Of a DNA stretch of 64,000 nucleotides, positions 29,848-40,437 are shown one piece after another. A program made the translations under genes and the position numbers. The notes beneath the pieces were generated by a model. It had not been told where the DNA came from. It saw only the letters and a list, made by a program, of their open reading frames with translations, and made no database searches. Each line of letters begins with the position of its first letter. Position 1 is the first letter of the stretch. The stretch is from Gracilaria vermiculophylla (lineage: Eukaryota > Rhodophyta > Florideophyceae > Gracilariales > Gracilariaceae): the NCBI GenBank assembly GCA_019155205.2, contig JAHNZQ020000227.1, forward strand, positions 187,530-251,529, given 5' to 3'.

Positions 29848-31063
29848 ATGAGTGGCGGTAGGGTGGACGAGCTGGCGTGGGCTCGTCTCCGTCCCCGCCC
29901 GCATGTCCCGCCTGCTGTCCTTGATTCCATCCCCTCGCAAGATATCAAGTCTTTTGTTCACCTCGTCGCCACCAGTTCTTTCGCAATCCACGGCGCGAGT
30001 GCCATGCGCGAAAAGCTTCACTCGCTTCAGGATTGGCGCGTCGAAACACGCTCTCTAAGTCCCAAACTGTACGTGCGCTTCACCCTTCTCATATACCACC
30101 GTCCTAATCTTTTTTGTACTTACTTGTTTCGAACCTGAGGCCGATCACAGAGTCACTGCTGAGAAGCCTAACGGCAAACGAGTGCGAGAAGAGCCTGTGT
30201 ATCTGCCCCCATCTGACTTTGAGCCAGAAATTCCCGACAATGAAACCCCTCGTCGAAAGCAGCGTCGCGCAACTTCTCGACCATCGCTCTCGACTCCTAC
30301 ACCCCCTTCTCCTCAAATAAGCGAACCGCGAGGCGCAACCGTTCAAGTAGGCGAAGACTACCAAGCAGACGTTCCAGAAGCCGCTTTCTCAGAGCAGCAG
30401 CGCAAACTCAACCCGCCGATAGTCACTTCCAAGCTCGTTTTTTCCGTGCGTGCTTGTGGCGGCGATGCGGCCATAAGCAGATTCTTAGCTCACGAGAACA
30501 GAAGATCCCGTCAATACCGTGGTTTTGATCTGGCCCCATATCAAACGGAGGTGGCTTTGGAACATCTTTGTGCTAGTAAAGGCAGTGAAATTCAAGCTGT
30601 TCAGAAGCTGAAGCAAAGGTTACCAGACGGGCCGTATTTTCCGGGCCTGAAGCGACCCTTTGGTTATGAAGAGCTTTGTTCATTTGTGCGAGCACTTGAG
30701 GAGCGCGGAAAGAACTTTGAGCATATTTCTCGCTTTTTACTTCCAGAACGTTCTACGTCGGAATTGGTATGGATGTACTATGCAAGACACAAGCAGCTAC
30801 GAATGCAGAGTTGCTCTCGTCTTCGAGAGGATCTATTCAAAGACAATGGTATAAATCAACTCAAGGGTCTCCCGATGTCAAAAGAACGTGCAATCAATGC
30901 GGTTCGATGTCATGCATTATCTGCTGGTGATGGATTTCCGTTGGAGTATCGAGTGCATAAGATGTTTTCTAACTATCGCCAAAGCATAGCTGAGCGTGAG
31001 CTGAGACGGAGGAATGACGAAGCTTTGCGACGACCCACCCGTCTGCGGAACCGGGAAGAGTAA
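29848..31063 (+). CDS. ELM2-SANT domain chromatin protein; spliced, one intron
   Basis: Predicted exons 29848-30068 and 30151-31063 give 377 aa. The 82-nt intron has a GTACGT donor and an ATCACAG acceptor and restores a single frame; without it exon 1 (MSGGRVDEL...) stops soon after. Residues 1-74 have no known domain. A basic patch (PRRKQRR) precedes an ELM2 motif (VQVGEDYQADVPE, from about residue 138) and a SANT/MYB-like domain (about 244-289: YEELCSFVRALEERGKNF...ELVWMYYARHK). ELM2 then SANT is the signature of MTA, CoREST, MIER and RERE-type subunits that recruit class I histone deacetylases, so a nuclear co-repressor role is likely. Confidence is high in the domains and moderate in the exact exon 1. 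Confidence 0.75.
30069..30150 (+). other. Intron of the ELM2-SANT gene
   Basis: 82 nt, phase 2, GTACGT...CACAG. A CTAAT branch-like string occurs near 30104-30108, followed by a T-rich stretch. The alternative AG at 30138-30139 would not keep frame with exon 1. Confidence 0.65.
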
Positions 31064-31468
31064 TCTCTTCTTGCGAGGCTTTTTCATCTTCATTTGAAAT
31101 GATGATTCGCAATCCATGTTAGAAGTTGATATATCCTGGTGAGGTTCACTTCCGCTTTTAGGGCATGCATGTTGCTCTGTAGTGCTCAAGACCAAAAACA
31201 GTGTTCCGTACGCAATCCACATTGCACCTCGCGCGATAAGTGCTTGGAGCCGTCAAAGATGTCGGCAGTGCCCAAAACCCAGGGAAATGACTCAAAAAAT
31301 CAATGTCAACCCGTCGTGGTTAAGTATTCGATTCGATTATACGGCACATTTGGGAATTGTGGAGGCAGGTGCCTTTTTTTTATTTTGCGTCCTAATCGAA
31401 TGTTGCAGTTAGTATGAGACAAGTTTTGTGTAGAATTTGGTATTGACTAACGTGACCCACAGGATGTG

Positions 31469-32815
31469 TTAAATCCAATCACCCTGTGCTAACTTTCGTG
31501 GAAGATATTGTTCCGTTAGATACTGGAACCCAAAATTGGACAAAGCCTGAATTTCAGCTTTCTCCTTGTTCTTCACCATTAGCTCCAGTTCTTTATACCA
31601 CTGCTCATTCTTCTTTATGAAATCTTCTTCCAGTAGTTCCTTTCCCGTTTTGATATCGTGTTCTGTCATAGCCAACCGGCATTGATCAGGAATACCGTAT
31701 TTGTTAAGATCACTTGGTCTCACTCCGAGCCATTTGATGTCTGGCGTGGTGAGATTTGCGGAATCGTAACTCATGTTTTTCGAACCCGACATGTACACAC
31801 TAAGAATCTTGAGTCCGTACGGATCGGAATCAACTAAACCCAGGATAGGTATCTTTAGCGTCTCCTTGAGTTTCTTTAAAAAAAGACGAGTGGCTACATC
31901 CGGTTGCCCCTTGGCTGTTATTATGATACAGGCATACTTGTTGTAAAACCGATCTTCAGCCAAACGCATAAACGCAGCGTCTTTCTCGACCAAAAGAATG
32001 AACTCCGCATCGCTTTCAATATCAGTTATTCTCTCGATGTACGGAGGAATAGCCTTTCCTCCCACGCCCATTCTGGTACAATCTATCAAGTCACCGGCTT
32101 CACGAAATTGAACGCGCCCTATCACAATACCTTTTTCGGAGGCCACAACTGATAAGCTGGTTCTTGTGCATCCCAGCATGCATGCGACATCATTTAGCAC
32201 ATCATCACTATCGTTTTGTGTTTTAAACAATTTGACATCTGTATAATACAAATCACGCTTGGTGGTGTGGATTCCCTTTTGGCACAGTTCCCATACAAGC
32301 CTCATGATTCGTGTTATAATTGCGGTCTTCCTAACTGTCGAGGTGCTTGCAAAAGATCGTACTGTTGTTTTGTCCTTTAAAACAATCCGATCAAGTTCGG
32401 CAACATAGAGTTGGTTGCTGGCGGACCTCGTAGGAACGACATAGTTAAAGCCATGTCCTTCCAGAATCGACCTTGTAATACGAGCCATTGCTTCCTCTAT
32501 ACGACGTCGCACATTATCACCAGCGAGTTCGAGCACCTCTTTCAACACGCCCGGCAACTTAATGTCGGACAAAGTAACTCGCGCTTGTTGCTGCCGCCGC
32601 ATCACATCTCGGAGCTGCAATATGGGTCGCATCACCTCGACCGTGGTTGGCACATTGTACGGTTTTCTCTTCGAGATGTTCCTTCTGACTGTGGCGCCTT
32701 TCTTACGAGAAGAACCTGGCGTTGGCGGTGCCATGGTTGACTCGAGCGGTGCTTGCACCGCGCTGCTGGGTGCTCTCTCAAGCACTAACGCGAAGTAAGA
32801 GCTTGACGTCTCCAA
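31469..32815 (-). CDS. TOP6A: Topoisomerase VI subunit A (SPO11-3/RHL2/BIN5-type)
   Basis: Protein of 448 aa of the SPO11/Top6A family, which cuts both DNA strands through a tyrosine. The winged-helix 5Y-CAP part has [11 protein letters not shown] with catalytic Y191. The Toprim part has E277 (LLVEKDAAF) and D329/D331 ([12 protein letters not shown]). Very strong plant-type features are [57 protein letters not shown] and the C-terminal [14 protein letters not shown]. These mark the Top6A orthologue (plant SPO11-3), which works with TOP6B in endoreduplication and chromosome unlinking, not the meiotic SPO11-1/2. TOP6B is not in the window. Start could also be the ATG at 32731 (MAPPTPGSS), 28 residues later. 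Confidence 0.95.
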   Translation of the reverse strand: METSSSYFALVLERAPSSAVQAPLESTMAPPTPGSSRKKGATVRRNISKRKPYNVPTTVEVMRPILQLRDVMRRQQQARVTLSDIKLPGVLKEVLELAGDNVRRRIEEAMARITRSILEGHGFNYVVPTRSASNQLYVAELDRIVLKDKTTVRSFASTSTVRKTAIITRIMRLVWELCQKGIHTTKRDLYYTDVKLFKTQNDSDDVLNDVACMLGCTRTSLSVVASEKGIVIGRVQFREAGDLIDCTRMGVGGKAIPPYIERITDIESDAEFILLVEKDAAFMRLAEDRFYNKYACIIITAKGQPDVATRLFLKKLKETLKIPILGLVDSDPYGLKILSVYMSGSKNMSYDSANLTTPDIKWLGVRPSDLNKYGIPDQCRLAMTEHDIKTGKELLEEDFIKKNEQWYKELELMVKNKEKAEIQALSNFGFQYLTEQYLPRKLAQGDWI

Positions 32816-33092
32816 TCATTGATGAATGGCATCGTGTTTTTGCGGCCTTGACAACTCCCGCCATTCGCGGTTGATCTTCTTCTGCTTACAGTTCTTTACA
32901 GATCTGATGGCTCGGATACGGCGCTCCTCAACCAAGGAATCAATCTCGCTTACGATTCCGCTTTTGACCCTCGGCTTATCTGTCCTGCCGGACTCTCTTC
33001 GCGTGCAGAGGCCAAGAAGCACTTTTTGCTGCGCATCGAACGCCCGGTGCTGAAAATCATCGTGTCTACCACATTATCGTCTTCCAATCATA
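32816..33092. promoter_or_regulatory. Divergent promoter region of TOP6A and SUFD
   Basis: 277 bp between head-to-head starts. It is too short for two independent full promoters without overlap. Open frames inside it show no domain. Confidence 0.45.
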
Positions 33093-34718
33093 ATGAAAAA
33101 CTCCCATATCCGAAATCCTACGGCCTTTGTCGCGCCGCTGCACACGGCAATCTCAGTTTTTCATGGCGCCACAGGCCTGTGCACCACTCCCCAAGCCTCA
33201 AAGACGCCCAGACCCGCCAGGGTGTTCATGAACAGTTTTCCACCGGATACAGAATGCCCCCTTCCACAACCAAAGATCCCGACTACTCCTATAGATCTCA
33301 CGCTCGGAGCACAAACAGTGGTGACACAGGCCGCTTCTATCGATTCCGAACTGGAAACAACGTGGTTTGAAAGCATTCTAGCATCTAGATTGTCTCTTCC
33401 TGATGATCATCCTTTGAACGCCTTAAGAGAGAATGCGGGTAAAGATGTGTATGACTTAGTGATTCCGGGGAGAAAGATTGAATCTTGGAGATTTACAAAT
33501 CTGGCGTCTGTCTATGCTTCTCGATACATCCCTTTCTCTGTCGCTCATCACGATTCGTTTGGAGTCTCTGATATCAGGCGTCACGTTCCGGATACCGCTG
33601 GTATTGTGCTAGTTTTCATTGATGGTGTGTACAGCGAGAATTTGTCTCTTCTCAACGATGATTCTGGCAAGGAGTGGTTAGAAGAGGGCGGATATTTTGG
33701 TTCTATTACAGGTTACAAAGGAGATATCTCTCGCGTGACCGAAATGTTCATGGATGCAGAGCTTGGCCCCAGAGAGGGGGGTATGTTTCCCACAATTGGG
33801 AACTGTCTTTGTAATGATGTTGCCATTGTACATGTCCCCGCAAACTTTTCTATTTCGCGACCTGTTGCCGTTCTCAATCTGTATTCTGGTGGTTCACAAG
33901 AAGGCTTGTCTATCGCGTGTGCCCCGCGACTCGCTGTCATTTCAGAACGAAACTCTAAGCTCGTTTTGTTGGAGTCGCATGGAGCTTTGAATGATTCTTA
34001 CGGCCTGTCTTTACCGGGAAGCGCCTTTTCTTTGGAAGCGAATGCATCAGTGGCTCACTATCTCGTCAATGATTTGGGTTCGTATGCACAGTTGATTTCA
34101 AATGTTCACGCCAACGTTCTTCAAGGTGCATCCTATGTAGTTCATCACGTCGGATTAGGGGGTGCGTTGGGGAGGTTCACTGTTGGAGTTGACTTGAAGG
34201 AACCTGACTCAAAGACCGTTTGTCATGGGGCAATCATATCTACCGATGAACAAGTAATGGATATACATTCTCGAATTACCCACAATTCTACAGGGAGCAC
34301 ATCAAAACAATTGCAGAAAAACATTGCAGCAGATGGATCTCGAGCCATCTTCAATGGAAAAATTGTTATAACAAAGAATGGTGACAAGAGTGAATCTGAA
34401 CAGCTTTGCAAATCGTTACTTTTGTCAAGAAAAGCTGGAGTGGATGCAATGCCAGTTCTTGAAGTCGCGACTGATGAAGTCAAATGTTCTCACGGAGCAA
34501 CTGTCTCTGATTTAGAGGAAGATGAATTGTTTTATTGTCAGAGCAGAGGTCTTTCTCTGGGACAAGCGCAATTTTTGCTTGTCTCTGGTTTTGCCAGTGA
34601 TATCCTTGGTGACTGTCCTTTTCCAACCGTCTTTGAGCAAGTCAACGCGAAGGTAGACGCGCTGTCCAAGAAGCGGCTGGAGCGCGACACAGATTTTGCT
34701 AACCTAAGTTCCATATAG
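33093..34718 (+). CDS. SUFD: SufD, plastid Fe-S cluster assembly scaffold subunit
   Basis: Protein of 541 aa, partner of SufB and SufC in the SufBC2D scaffold that builds Fe-S clusters in plastids. An N-terminal extension of about 85 residues (Ser/Thr/Pro/Arg-rich) fits a transit peptide. The core begins at NPLNALRENAGKD and has the SufD motif ESWRFTNLASVY, a right-handed beta-helix region in the middle, and the C-terminal helical domain with LLLSRKAGVDAMPVLEV, VKCSHGATVSDLEEDELFYCQSRG (H and E of the SufB-contact site) and LVSGFASDIL. In red algae SufB and SufC are usually plastid-encoded while SufD and SufS are nuclear, which fits. Start ATG 33093 is first in frame; M46 (MNSFPP) is a possible later start. 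Confidence 0.93.
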   Translation: MKNSHIRNPTAFVAPLHTAISVFHGATGLCTTPQASKTPRPARVFMNSFPPDTECPLPQPKIPTTPIDLTLGAQTVVTQAASIDSELETTWFESILASRLSLPDDHPLNALRENAGKDVYDLVIPGRKIESWRFTNLASVYASRYIPFSVAHHDSFGVSDIRRHVPDTAGIVLVFIDGVYSENLSLLNDDSGKEWLEEGGYFGSITGYKGDISRVTEMFMDAELGPREGGMFPTIGNCLCNDVAIVHVPANFSISRPVAVLNLYSGGSQEGLSIACAPRLAVISERNSKLVLLESHGALNDSYGLSLPGSAFSLEANASVAHYLVNDLGSYAQLISNVHANVLQGASYVVHHVGLGGALGRFTVGVDLKEPDSKTVCHGAIISTDEQVMDIHSRITHNSTGSTSKQLQKNIAADGSRAIFNGKIVITKNGDKSESEQLCKSLLLSRKAGVDAMPVLEVATDEVKCSHGATVSDLEEDELFYCQSRGLSLGQAQFLLVSGFASDILGDCPFPTVFEQVNAKVDALSKKRLERDTDFANLSSI

Positions 34719-35438
34719 GCGTCATTACCTAACTATCTTTCACGGGTTTTTTTTTTCATTTTTGCTGCCACCACGATATGCGTTGCAGAGAACTGCTTCG
34801 ATTTGCTTTTTGATAAACGCTCTCCAGGGTGTATTGTATCATGCATTCGCAATCACCGCGGGGTCCTACGCAGAACCAGTTTAATAGTGTGGATAAATTC
34901 ACGTCTTGCTCTCCGCGGACGTTCAAGATACCAGTTGCCCATTTGCACCTCGCTCTTCAACTTTCGTCTTGCATTGTCTACCCTGTCTCACCTGCTAGGC
35001 CACATTCGCCAACCAACAAGCGCCAAAAACCAATACACTTGAGATCAGGTTGAGACAAAAAGCCTCTATCAGCGAGGGTCGCAGTCAACGTGACGTTTAC
35101 TTTTAAAAGGTTATGTAATGAGAACCCTGAAATCCCATAAACACCTTACAATAATCTGAAGCAAGCGGAGCAGATGGGTGCTCTAAAACGACAGAACCCG
35201 TCTTATTTGTCGTTCCAGCTGGTAGAATGCTCTAAAACGATAAACAGATGGCTCTTCGTAGACGTGGCGCTGGAGTGACGGAAGAGATCAACCACGTTAT
35301 ATAGCGTTGTGCCCTCACCTGTTCTGCATTGTGATATGAACAGCGCGTCAAAAAGTGAAAAGACGACAATCACGTGCGGACACGATCAAGTCCGGGCCGA
35401 CATGGCTTGCATCCCTTTTGGAGAAGAAGGCTAGCTAG

Positions 35439-35487
35439 CCGCCGAGTGGCAACTCACGGCCGCCGAGTGGCAACTCACGGCCGCCGA
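35439..35487. repeat. 21-bp tandem repeat, 2.3 copies
   Basis: CCGCCGAGTGGCAACTCACGG at 35439-35459 and 35460-35480, then a partial third copy. Confidence 0.9.
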
Positions 35488-35650
35488 CCGAACAAGGCGC
35501 ACCAACCGCACACGGTGCGTCGATCGTGCAGAGAAAAAGGAGAGAAGAAGAAGCCCAAAGTGGCTGAGATAAATCGCTCAGAGGCACTTTTGGACTCGAA
35601 AAGCCTGGAAAAAATAGTCCCAAACACGACTCTCTGTCGTACTGTAAATG

Positions 35651-35680
35651 TCCAGAAATCTCCAGAAATCTCCAGAAATC
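35651..35680. repeat. 10-bp tandem repeat, 3 copies
   Basis: TCCAGAAATC three times without change, in noncoding DNA. Confidence 0.9.
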
Positions 35681-36296
35681 TTGACGGCCCATCGCTTTTG
35701 CTCCGGAGCCAGCGGCCGTCGCACTTGCGCCGCCACATGAGAGATTTTGAGGAATTCGTATCAATATCGTCATTATCGATGGCCCATCTGTCGTGCTATA
35801 CTCACTAATTCGGCTATGATGTGCACATTCTTCCTGGCACTGAGCGATTTGCAGCTTACGGAACAGGCAGCGTTCACGATATTGTCTCGGCGTACGGCAA
35901 TCGCCCCATCTCTGGCTCAAATCGATCGCAGCGAAATGTGAGCCAGACCCATTTCTAGCAGTCGTTGGCATCCACAGCATTATCGACGTAACCGGCACAA
36001 GCCACAAGCTAGTCGCGCCCAGAAGGGTGAGAAGTATTTGTGTAGTGTTGATAAAAGCTAACATGCTACATTTATTCGCTTAGGACGGACGAGAGGGGGC
36101 GAACAGGGCACAGGAGTACATGTCCCATTTTCTGCATTAACAGAACATCAGAACAACGAACGCAGTCCTCGTAAGCTTGTGTTAAAACGGACTGTTAAAC
36201 TATAGTAAGCGGAGCAGAACAGCCAGCACGTTTGAGGGATCAGCACTGATGGAGGCGGTGAGCCAAGCTGCACCGCTCCGTGACCTACATTGGCAG

Positions 36297-37481
36297 TCAA
36301 GACACGGTCTGTTGCACAGATTGTTGTAGCTGCTGCCGATAAGTGTCCAACAGCTGCTGTCTGAAGGTAGTGTTGGCGATGTTGAGCTCCAAGTTTGAAA
36401 CAAGCAGCTTAATAACCTCCTTGTCCAAAGGCGACATGTTCTGCTCGCGGATAATGGCGGCGATGTCGACCTCTTTCTGGGGGTCGAACATCTTGGCGAA
36501 GAATGAGTAGATGTTGGCGAAGTTTGGAGTAGAGCTTTGCAAGGCGTTGGCAGTGTTGGCGGCAACGGGTGCGGACGAGATGTGCGGGGAAGAAAAGGCC
36601 TTTTCAATCTTGGGAGCCTTCAAGGCGGGGCTGACGTCGACAGCGCTGGGACTGGTCGGCGAGGAAGAGGGTCGCTTGGCGCCCCTGCTAGAGAGATCAG
36701 GAGTAGAGGTGCGAGCGCTTCTGGTGCGTCTCTGGGGGGAGTGGCGAGAGGTGACGGGGTGGGCGGAGTGGCGGGAAGCGGCCATGGCGGCGGCAATGGC
36801 ATGGGGGTTCATCTGGAATGGCGAATACGGGAAGGGTGCGGCCATCTGCATGGCGTAGGAGGCGAAATTCGGAGATCGCACGAGCGCAGGGTGTGCGTAC
36901 AGGCCAGGGCTCTGGGCGGCGTTTGCAGGCTGAGACAGGGCGGGCGATCGCGCGGCGGCGGCGGCTGCGGCGGCGGCTGCAGCAGCTGCGGCGGAGTTGG
37001 CGTTGGAGTTCTTGCGCTTGGGGCGCGGAGGCGGGACATGCTCGCCGGTGTTATTCTTCTGGACCTTGAGAAAATACTTTTGGGCGTGAGAGCGAATTTG
37101 GATCACGTTTTTGGTCTTGACGTGCTGCTCGATGAGCTTCCAGTTGCGGCCGTATTTCTTGAGGGCGTCGACGAAGGATTGGTGCTCCTCGGGCGTCCAG
37201 TTCTCGCGGTTCTTGGTGATGACGTACGGCTTGCGGGGCTTTTTGGCGGGGATGGGGTACTGGACGAAGGAGGGGGGATGGGGGACGGTAGGGTGATGCA
37301 GGTGGGGGGAGACGGCGAGGGCGTGGGCTGCGGCCAAGGGGAAGTGTTGCGCGTGGAGGGGGGAGGCGAGTTGGGGAGAGGCGGCGAGCGGGGGGTGCGC
37401 TTGCGGCGGCGTGGAGACTGGCGCGGGGCTCGACGGCATCGGGAGGGGGTGCAGATGGGGCGGGAGATTATTCGCGCCCAT
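36297..37481 (-). CDS. REVEILLE (RVE8/LCL)-type SHAQKYF MYB transcription factor
   Basis: Protein of 394 aa. A single MYB repeat of the SHAQKYF class occupies residues 92-140 ([20 protein letters not shown]...[10 protein letters not shown]). It is preceded by [11 protein letters not shown] and followed by PPPRPKRKN, the flanks typical of CCA1/LHY/RVE proteins that bind evening-element-like DNA. The C-terminal region (about 315-385: [16 protein letters not shown]...[16 protein letters not shown]) matches the LCL domain of the plant RVE4/6/8 clade, which recruits co-activators, so it is closer to RVE8 than to CCA1/LHY. The middle has an Ala run and Ser/Pro-rich disorder. The frame is open upstream to 37685 but Arg/Ala low complexity; the ATG at 37481 is preferred. 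Divergent from OST1. Confidence 0.9.
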   Translation of the reverse strand: MGANNLPPHLHPLPMPSSPAPVSTPPQAHPPLAASPQLASPLHAQHFPLAAAHALAVSPHLHHPTVPHPPSFVQYPIPAKKPRKPYVITKNRENWTPEEHQSFVDALKKYGRNWKLIEQHVKTKNVIQIRSHAQKYFLKVQKNNTGEHVPPPRPKRKNSNANSAAAAAAAAAAAAAARSPALSQPANAAQSPGLYAHPALVRSPNFASYAMQMAAPFPYSPFQMNPHAIAAAMAASRHSAHPVTSRHSPQRRTRSARTSTPDLSSRGAKRPSSSPTSPSAVDVSPALKAPKIEKAFSSPHISSAPVAANTANALQSSTPNFANIYSFFAKMFDPQKEVDIAAIIREQNMSPLDKEVIKLLVSNLELNIANTTFRQQLLDTYRQQLQQSVQQTVS

Positions 37482-37997
37482 TTTGACGATCGGCTGACGG
37501 AGACGGGCACACCTAAGAGCTGCCGGCGCGGAACGGCACGCGCGGTATTTGTCAGCGGGCACGCTGCGGAGTGCATGTAGCGCGCCGGGTGCCCTGATTT
37601 GCACGGCAGCGGCGTGCCGCAAGCGCCGCCAGCACGTGTGCGCGCGCGCGCGACAAGTGGCCGGCTTGCGCGCGCGCAGCGCCAATGGGTGGCCGCCGGC
37701 GCGCGGCTTGCGGTTCGCCGGCTGCCGCGACCTTTGGGCGCGCCAGATTCGCGCGTGGAACGACGCGCCGCTTGGGCCGCCATCCGGCGCCGCGCCCGTG
37801 CCTCGCTGGCGCGCGGCGCCTTCCGTCCGCCTTTTCTCTTTTTGTGCTTTTTGTCGCCGCTGCAGCGCCAGCGACCCGCGTCACGTGCGCTCCCCGCCCG
37901 CCCCTTTTCGCGCCCCTGGCGCGCCCTTCCCCGCCGCGCTGCCGCCTTTACTCCGCATGTGACGTCGCACCCCCTGCCACCCTCCCCCCTCCCCGAC
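37482..37997. promoter_or_regulatory. GC-rich divergent promoter island of RVE-type MYB and OST1
   Basis: 516 bp between head-to-head starts, clearly more GC-rich than either coding region. Frames in several phases are open by composition only. Confidence 0.5.
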
Positions 37998-39422
37998 ATG
38001 ACGCCGATCGCCCTCCTCCTGTGTCTGCACTTGTGCTTCTCGCAGACCTTCGCACAGTTAGTCAACCAAAATGTCGTTACCGTCGTCGACCTCTCCTCAC
38101 ACATTGCCGTCTCAAAGACAACCATCACCATGACAAACAACGCCTCCCATCCGCAGCCCGATTTTTACGTTCTCTTTCCGCCCAAATTCTCCCCGCATCT
38201 CTCGGATGTCTGGATCACGGAGAAGAGCGCGTCGTCCAAGTCGCCTAAAGTCGCCCTCGCGGCCGCCGAAACCTCGCACTTCTCGCATCTTTGCCCTGAT
38301 TGCAAAGCACTAAAAGTCCGTTTTTCATCCCCTCTTGAACATGCCCACCAGATCACGGTCGAGCTGCGCGCAGACATAGCACACGTCTTGTATCCGGTTC
38401 CGCCAACCCTTTCTGGCTTTGACACACAGTACATGAGATTTGACGGCACCGCCTACTTTTATTCCCCGTATCAAACCGACTCTGTGCGAACCGACCTCAT
38501 TCTCGGTTCTCCGGACATCAAATTGCGATCGGGCTTCATCGAGCCTGTTAAAGAGGAGGGTAAGCGAATTAAAATGGGGCCGTACACCGATATCCCGCCC
38601 TTTTCAACTGCCTACATTTCAGTGCGATTCAAAAACGATGTCGGGTTTTTGGTCGCAGGCCACATGGAGAAGAGCTTTTTCATCAGTCACTGGGGATCTA
38701 TTTATGTCAAGGAAGAGTATCGCTTGAGAAATGGCGCCGCCAAACATCAGGGAGAGTGGTCTCGTGTGGATCATAGTGGCGGTTACCGATCTCGCTATGC
38801 CACCGCCATGGATGATGTCTGGGCCAACCTCCCTCCGGATGCGCACCATGTTGACTACAAAGATCTCATCGGAAACGTGACGTCTTCTCGACTGCGATTG
38901 CCCGCCAAAGGCAAACGTCAGTTACAGCTAACGTTTCGGTATCCTCTCATGGGTGGATGGAACAATCATTTTTGGATTACCTATCAACTGTTGCACCACA
39001 AATACATCAAGTCCAATGCCACCGACCATCTTGTGCAACTGTCGTTGTTCCCGTCCTTAAATGCGGATTTGTACTGCGATAAGTTTGTCGTCAAGATTTT
39101 CTTACCTGATGGCGCCGCCGGTGAAACCGTTGAGCCACATCCGTCATTGACATTTGATGTGCAGCGATCCACAGAATGGACTACTTTGAGCGTTCTTGGT
39201 CGACCAACTTTGACGCTTGTGTTGAACCGCATACGATCGCAATCGAAGCATTCGCCTACTTTGAAAGTAGGATACCGATTCAACACTGCGCTTATTTGGC
39301 TTACACCGCTTTTTGTGGGGGGTGTTGTTCTCATTTTGTCGGCAGTTTGTCTGGTCTTCGTGTGGAATGGCGTCTTGACTGAGGAACCAGAGGATGATCT
39401 CAAATCCAAGAAAAATCAGTGA
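37998..39422 (+). CDS. OST1: Ribophorin I (OST1), oligosaccharyltransferase subunit
   Basis: Type I ER membrane protein of 474 aa, a non-catalytic subunit of the oligosaccharyltransferase that N-glycosylates nascent proteins. A signal peptide is at 1-20 (MTPIALLLCLHLCFSQTFAQ). The luminal part has ribophorin I motifs: TPFSTAY-like PPFSTAYISVRF, the SHWGSIYVKEEYRL block, YQRD-like segments and IGNVTSS. One TM lies near the C terminus (LIWLTPLFVGGVVLILSAVCLVFVW), followed by a short acidic/lysine tail. Length is below the mammalian protein (about 600) because the cytosolic domain is nearly absent, similar to yeast Ost1. The ATG at 37998 is chosen because the upstream open frame is GC-rich low complexity and would bury the signal peptide. 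Confidence 0.92.
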   Translation: MTPIALLLCLHLCFSQTFAQLVNQNVVTVVDLSSHIAVSKTTITMTNNASHPQPDFYVLFPPKFSPHLSDVWITEKSASSKSPKVALAAAETSHFSHLCPDCKALKVRFSSPLEHAHQITVELRADIAHVLYPVPPTLSGFDTQYMRFDGTAYFYSPYQTDSVRTDLILGSPDIKLRSGFIEPVKEEGKRIKMGPYTDIPPFSTAYISVRFKNDVGFLVAGHMEKSFFISHWGSIYVKEEYRLRNGAAKHQGEWSRVDHSGGYRSRYATAMDDVWANLPPDAHHVDYKDLIGNVTSSRLRLPAKGKRQLQLTFRYPLMGGWNNHFWITYQLLHHKYIKSNATDHLVQLSLFPSLNADLYCDKFVVKIFLPDGAAGETVEPHPSLTFDVQRSTEWTTLSVLGRPTLTLVLNRIRSQSKHSPTLKVGYRFNTALIWLTPLFVGGVVLILSAVCLVFVWNGVLTEEPEDDLKSKKNQ

Positions 39423-40437
39423 GTCCATGCCGCAGGTAGTTTTGCCGTGCCGGGGTGTGTTGCTCATGATGAGAACATGCTAAATCTGGCAAAGTTACAC
39501 AGAGTGAGTCGGTTGTTTTCTTTTTTCGTCACAAGTCGGCATTATGGATATTGAGTGCATGGTAAAATTGGAGTGGACGCGCACATGTGAAGCGAACGCC
39601 TTGTAACAAGAAATGTATGCTTGAGCATGGAGCTCTTGCCGGCCAACGCGACCGCGCACATGGTGGGGCAGTCGCGCGCTTACTTTGCAACAGCTTCAGA
39701 ACAGAACGTTCTTTTCATCTTGTGCCACAAGCTCTGCACGACAGCTTGCTTTTCACGCGCAGACGACCGAACAAGAGACTTGATCCGAGCAAATACGTTT
39801 CTGTTCGTGATGCCCTCAGTCTTGGCCACTGTGTTGGCAAGCGCGACGAGGGCATGGAAATCAATTTTTGGCAAATCTGGTCTGCGTTTTAGCCTTCACT
39901 TTCAATCTCAATTCTCAATAGACATATTGAGCGTAGCCGTCAATCTGCGAAAGACGAAGCGAAGCGTTTCTCTATGCAACCTAAATAAGTTATACACCTT
40001 GGCAAACATACAGCCCGGCAATCAGACGTATTGAAACTACACCTCTACATGGCAAACGTTGAAAGCCTAACAATTCTTTGCTTCACTCACCCAACATGGT
40101 GCTGCCTCAATGGGTCACAAATGTGGCACAAATATGGGGCACCTGCACGAGACAAAGAATGCTCAATCCAAAGTAGCTCCACAACCTGCGCATCCGTTCC
40201 ATATAGATGATGAAAAAGAGCGCATTTTTTCCTCCGTCTTCCTCGACAATCAGTATATAGGGCATTGTTTTCATGAACAGAGTCCTACATGAAACACGAG
40301 GGGTAGAGCTCTCACTTTGTAAAACAAAATGAAGAGGAATTGTGTGCAAACAAGGAATTGTGTTCATCAAGAGTGGAAGAGAGAGAGCACGCCTCGCACA
40401 ACTGCAGCCCGGCCTTGAGATCATGAGCGTCAGATAA
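39423..40437. other. Intergenic region between convergent genes
   Basis: About 1 kb between the OST1 and TELO2 stops. Short open frames on both strands near 39590-40030 have no domain. The sequence ATGGGTCACAA...ATGTGGC and related ATGGG(G)CAC strings repeat near 40109-40140. Nothing further is supported. Confidence 0.45.

Larger units (their letters stand above)
34719..36296. other. Intergenic region with short tandem repeats
   Basis: About 1.6 kb between SUFD and the MYB gene. It has two small tandem repeats (listed separately) and the string TGCTCTAAAACGA twice near 35188 and 35228. A 209-codon minus-strand frame (35435-36064) begins with a hydrophobic stretch but ends inside the tandem repeat and has no known domain; I do not call it a gene. 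Confidence 0.5.

Noticed and set aside
35439..35487. Possible CRISPR-like repeats
   Set aside because: Repeats are directly adjacent with no spacers and the DNA is eukaryotic.
35435..36064. 209-codon minus-strand frame with a hydrophobic start
   Set aside because: It ends in a tandem repeat (RELPLGG twice), has no domain and its composition does not resemble neighbouring genes. A secreted lineage-specific protein cannot be fully excluded.
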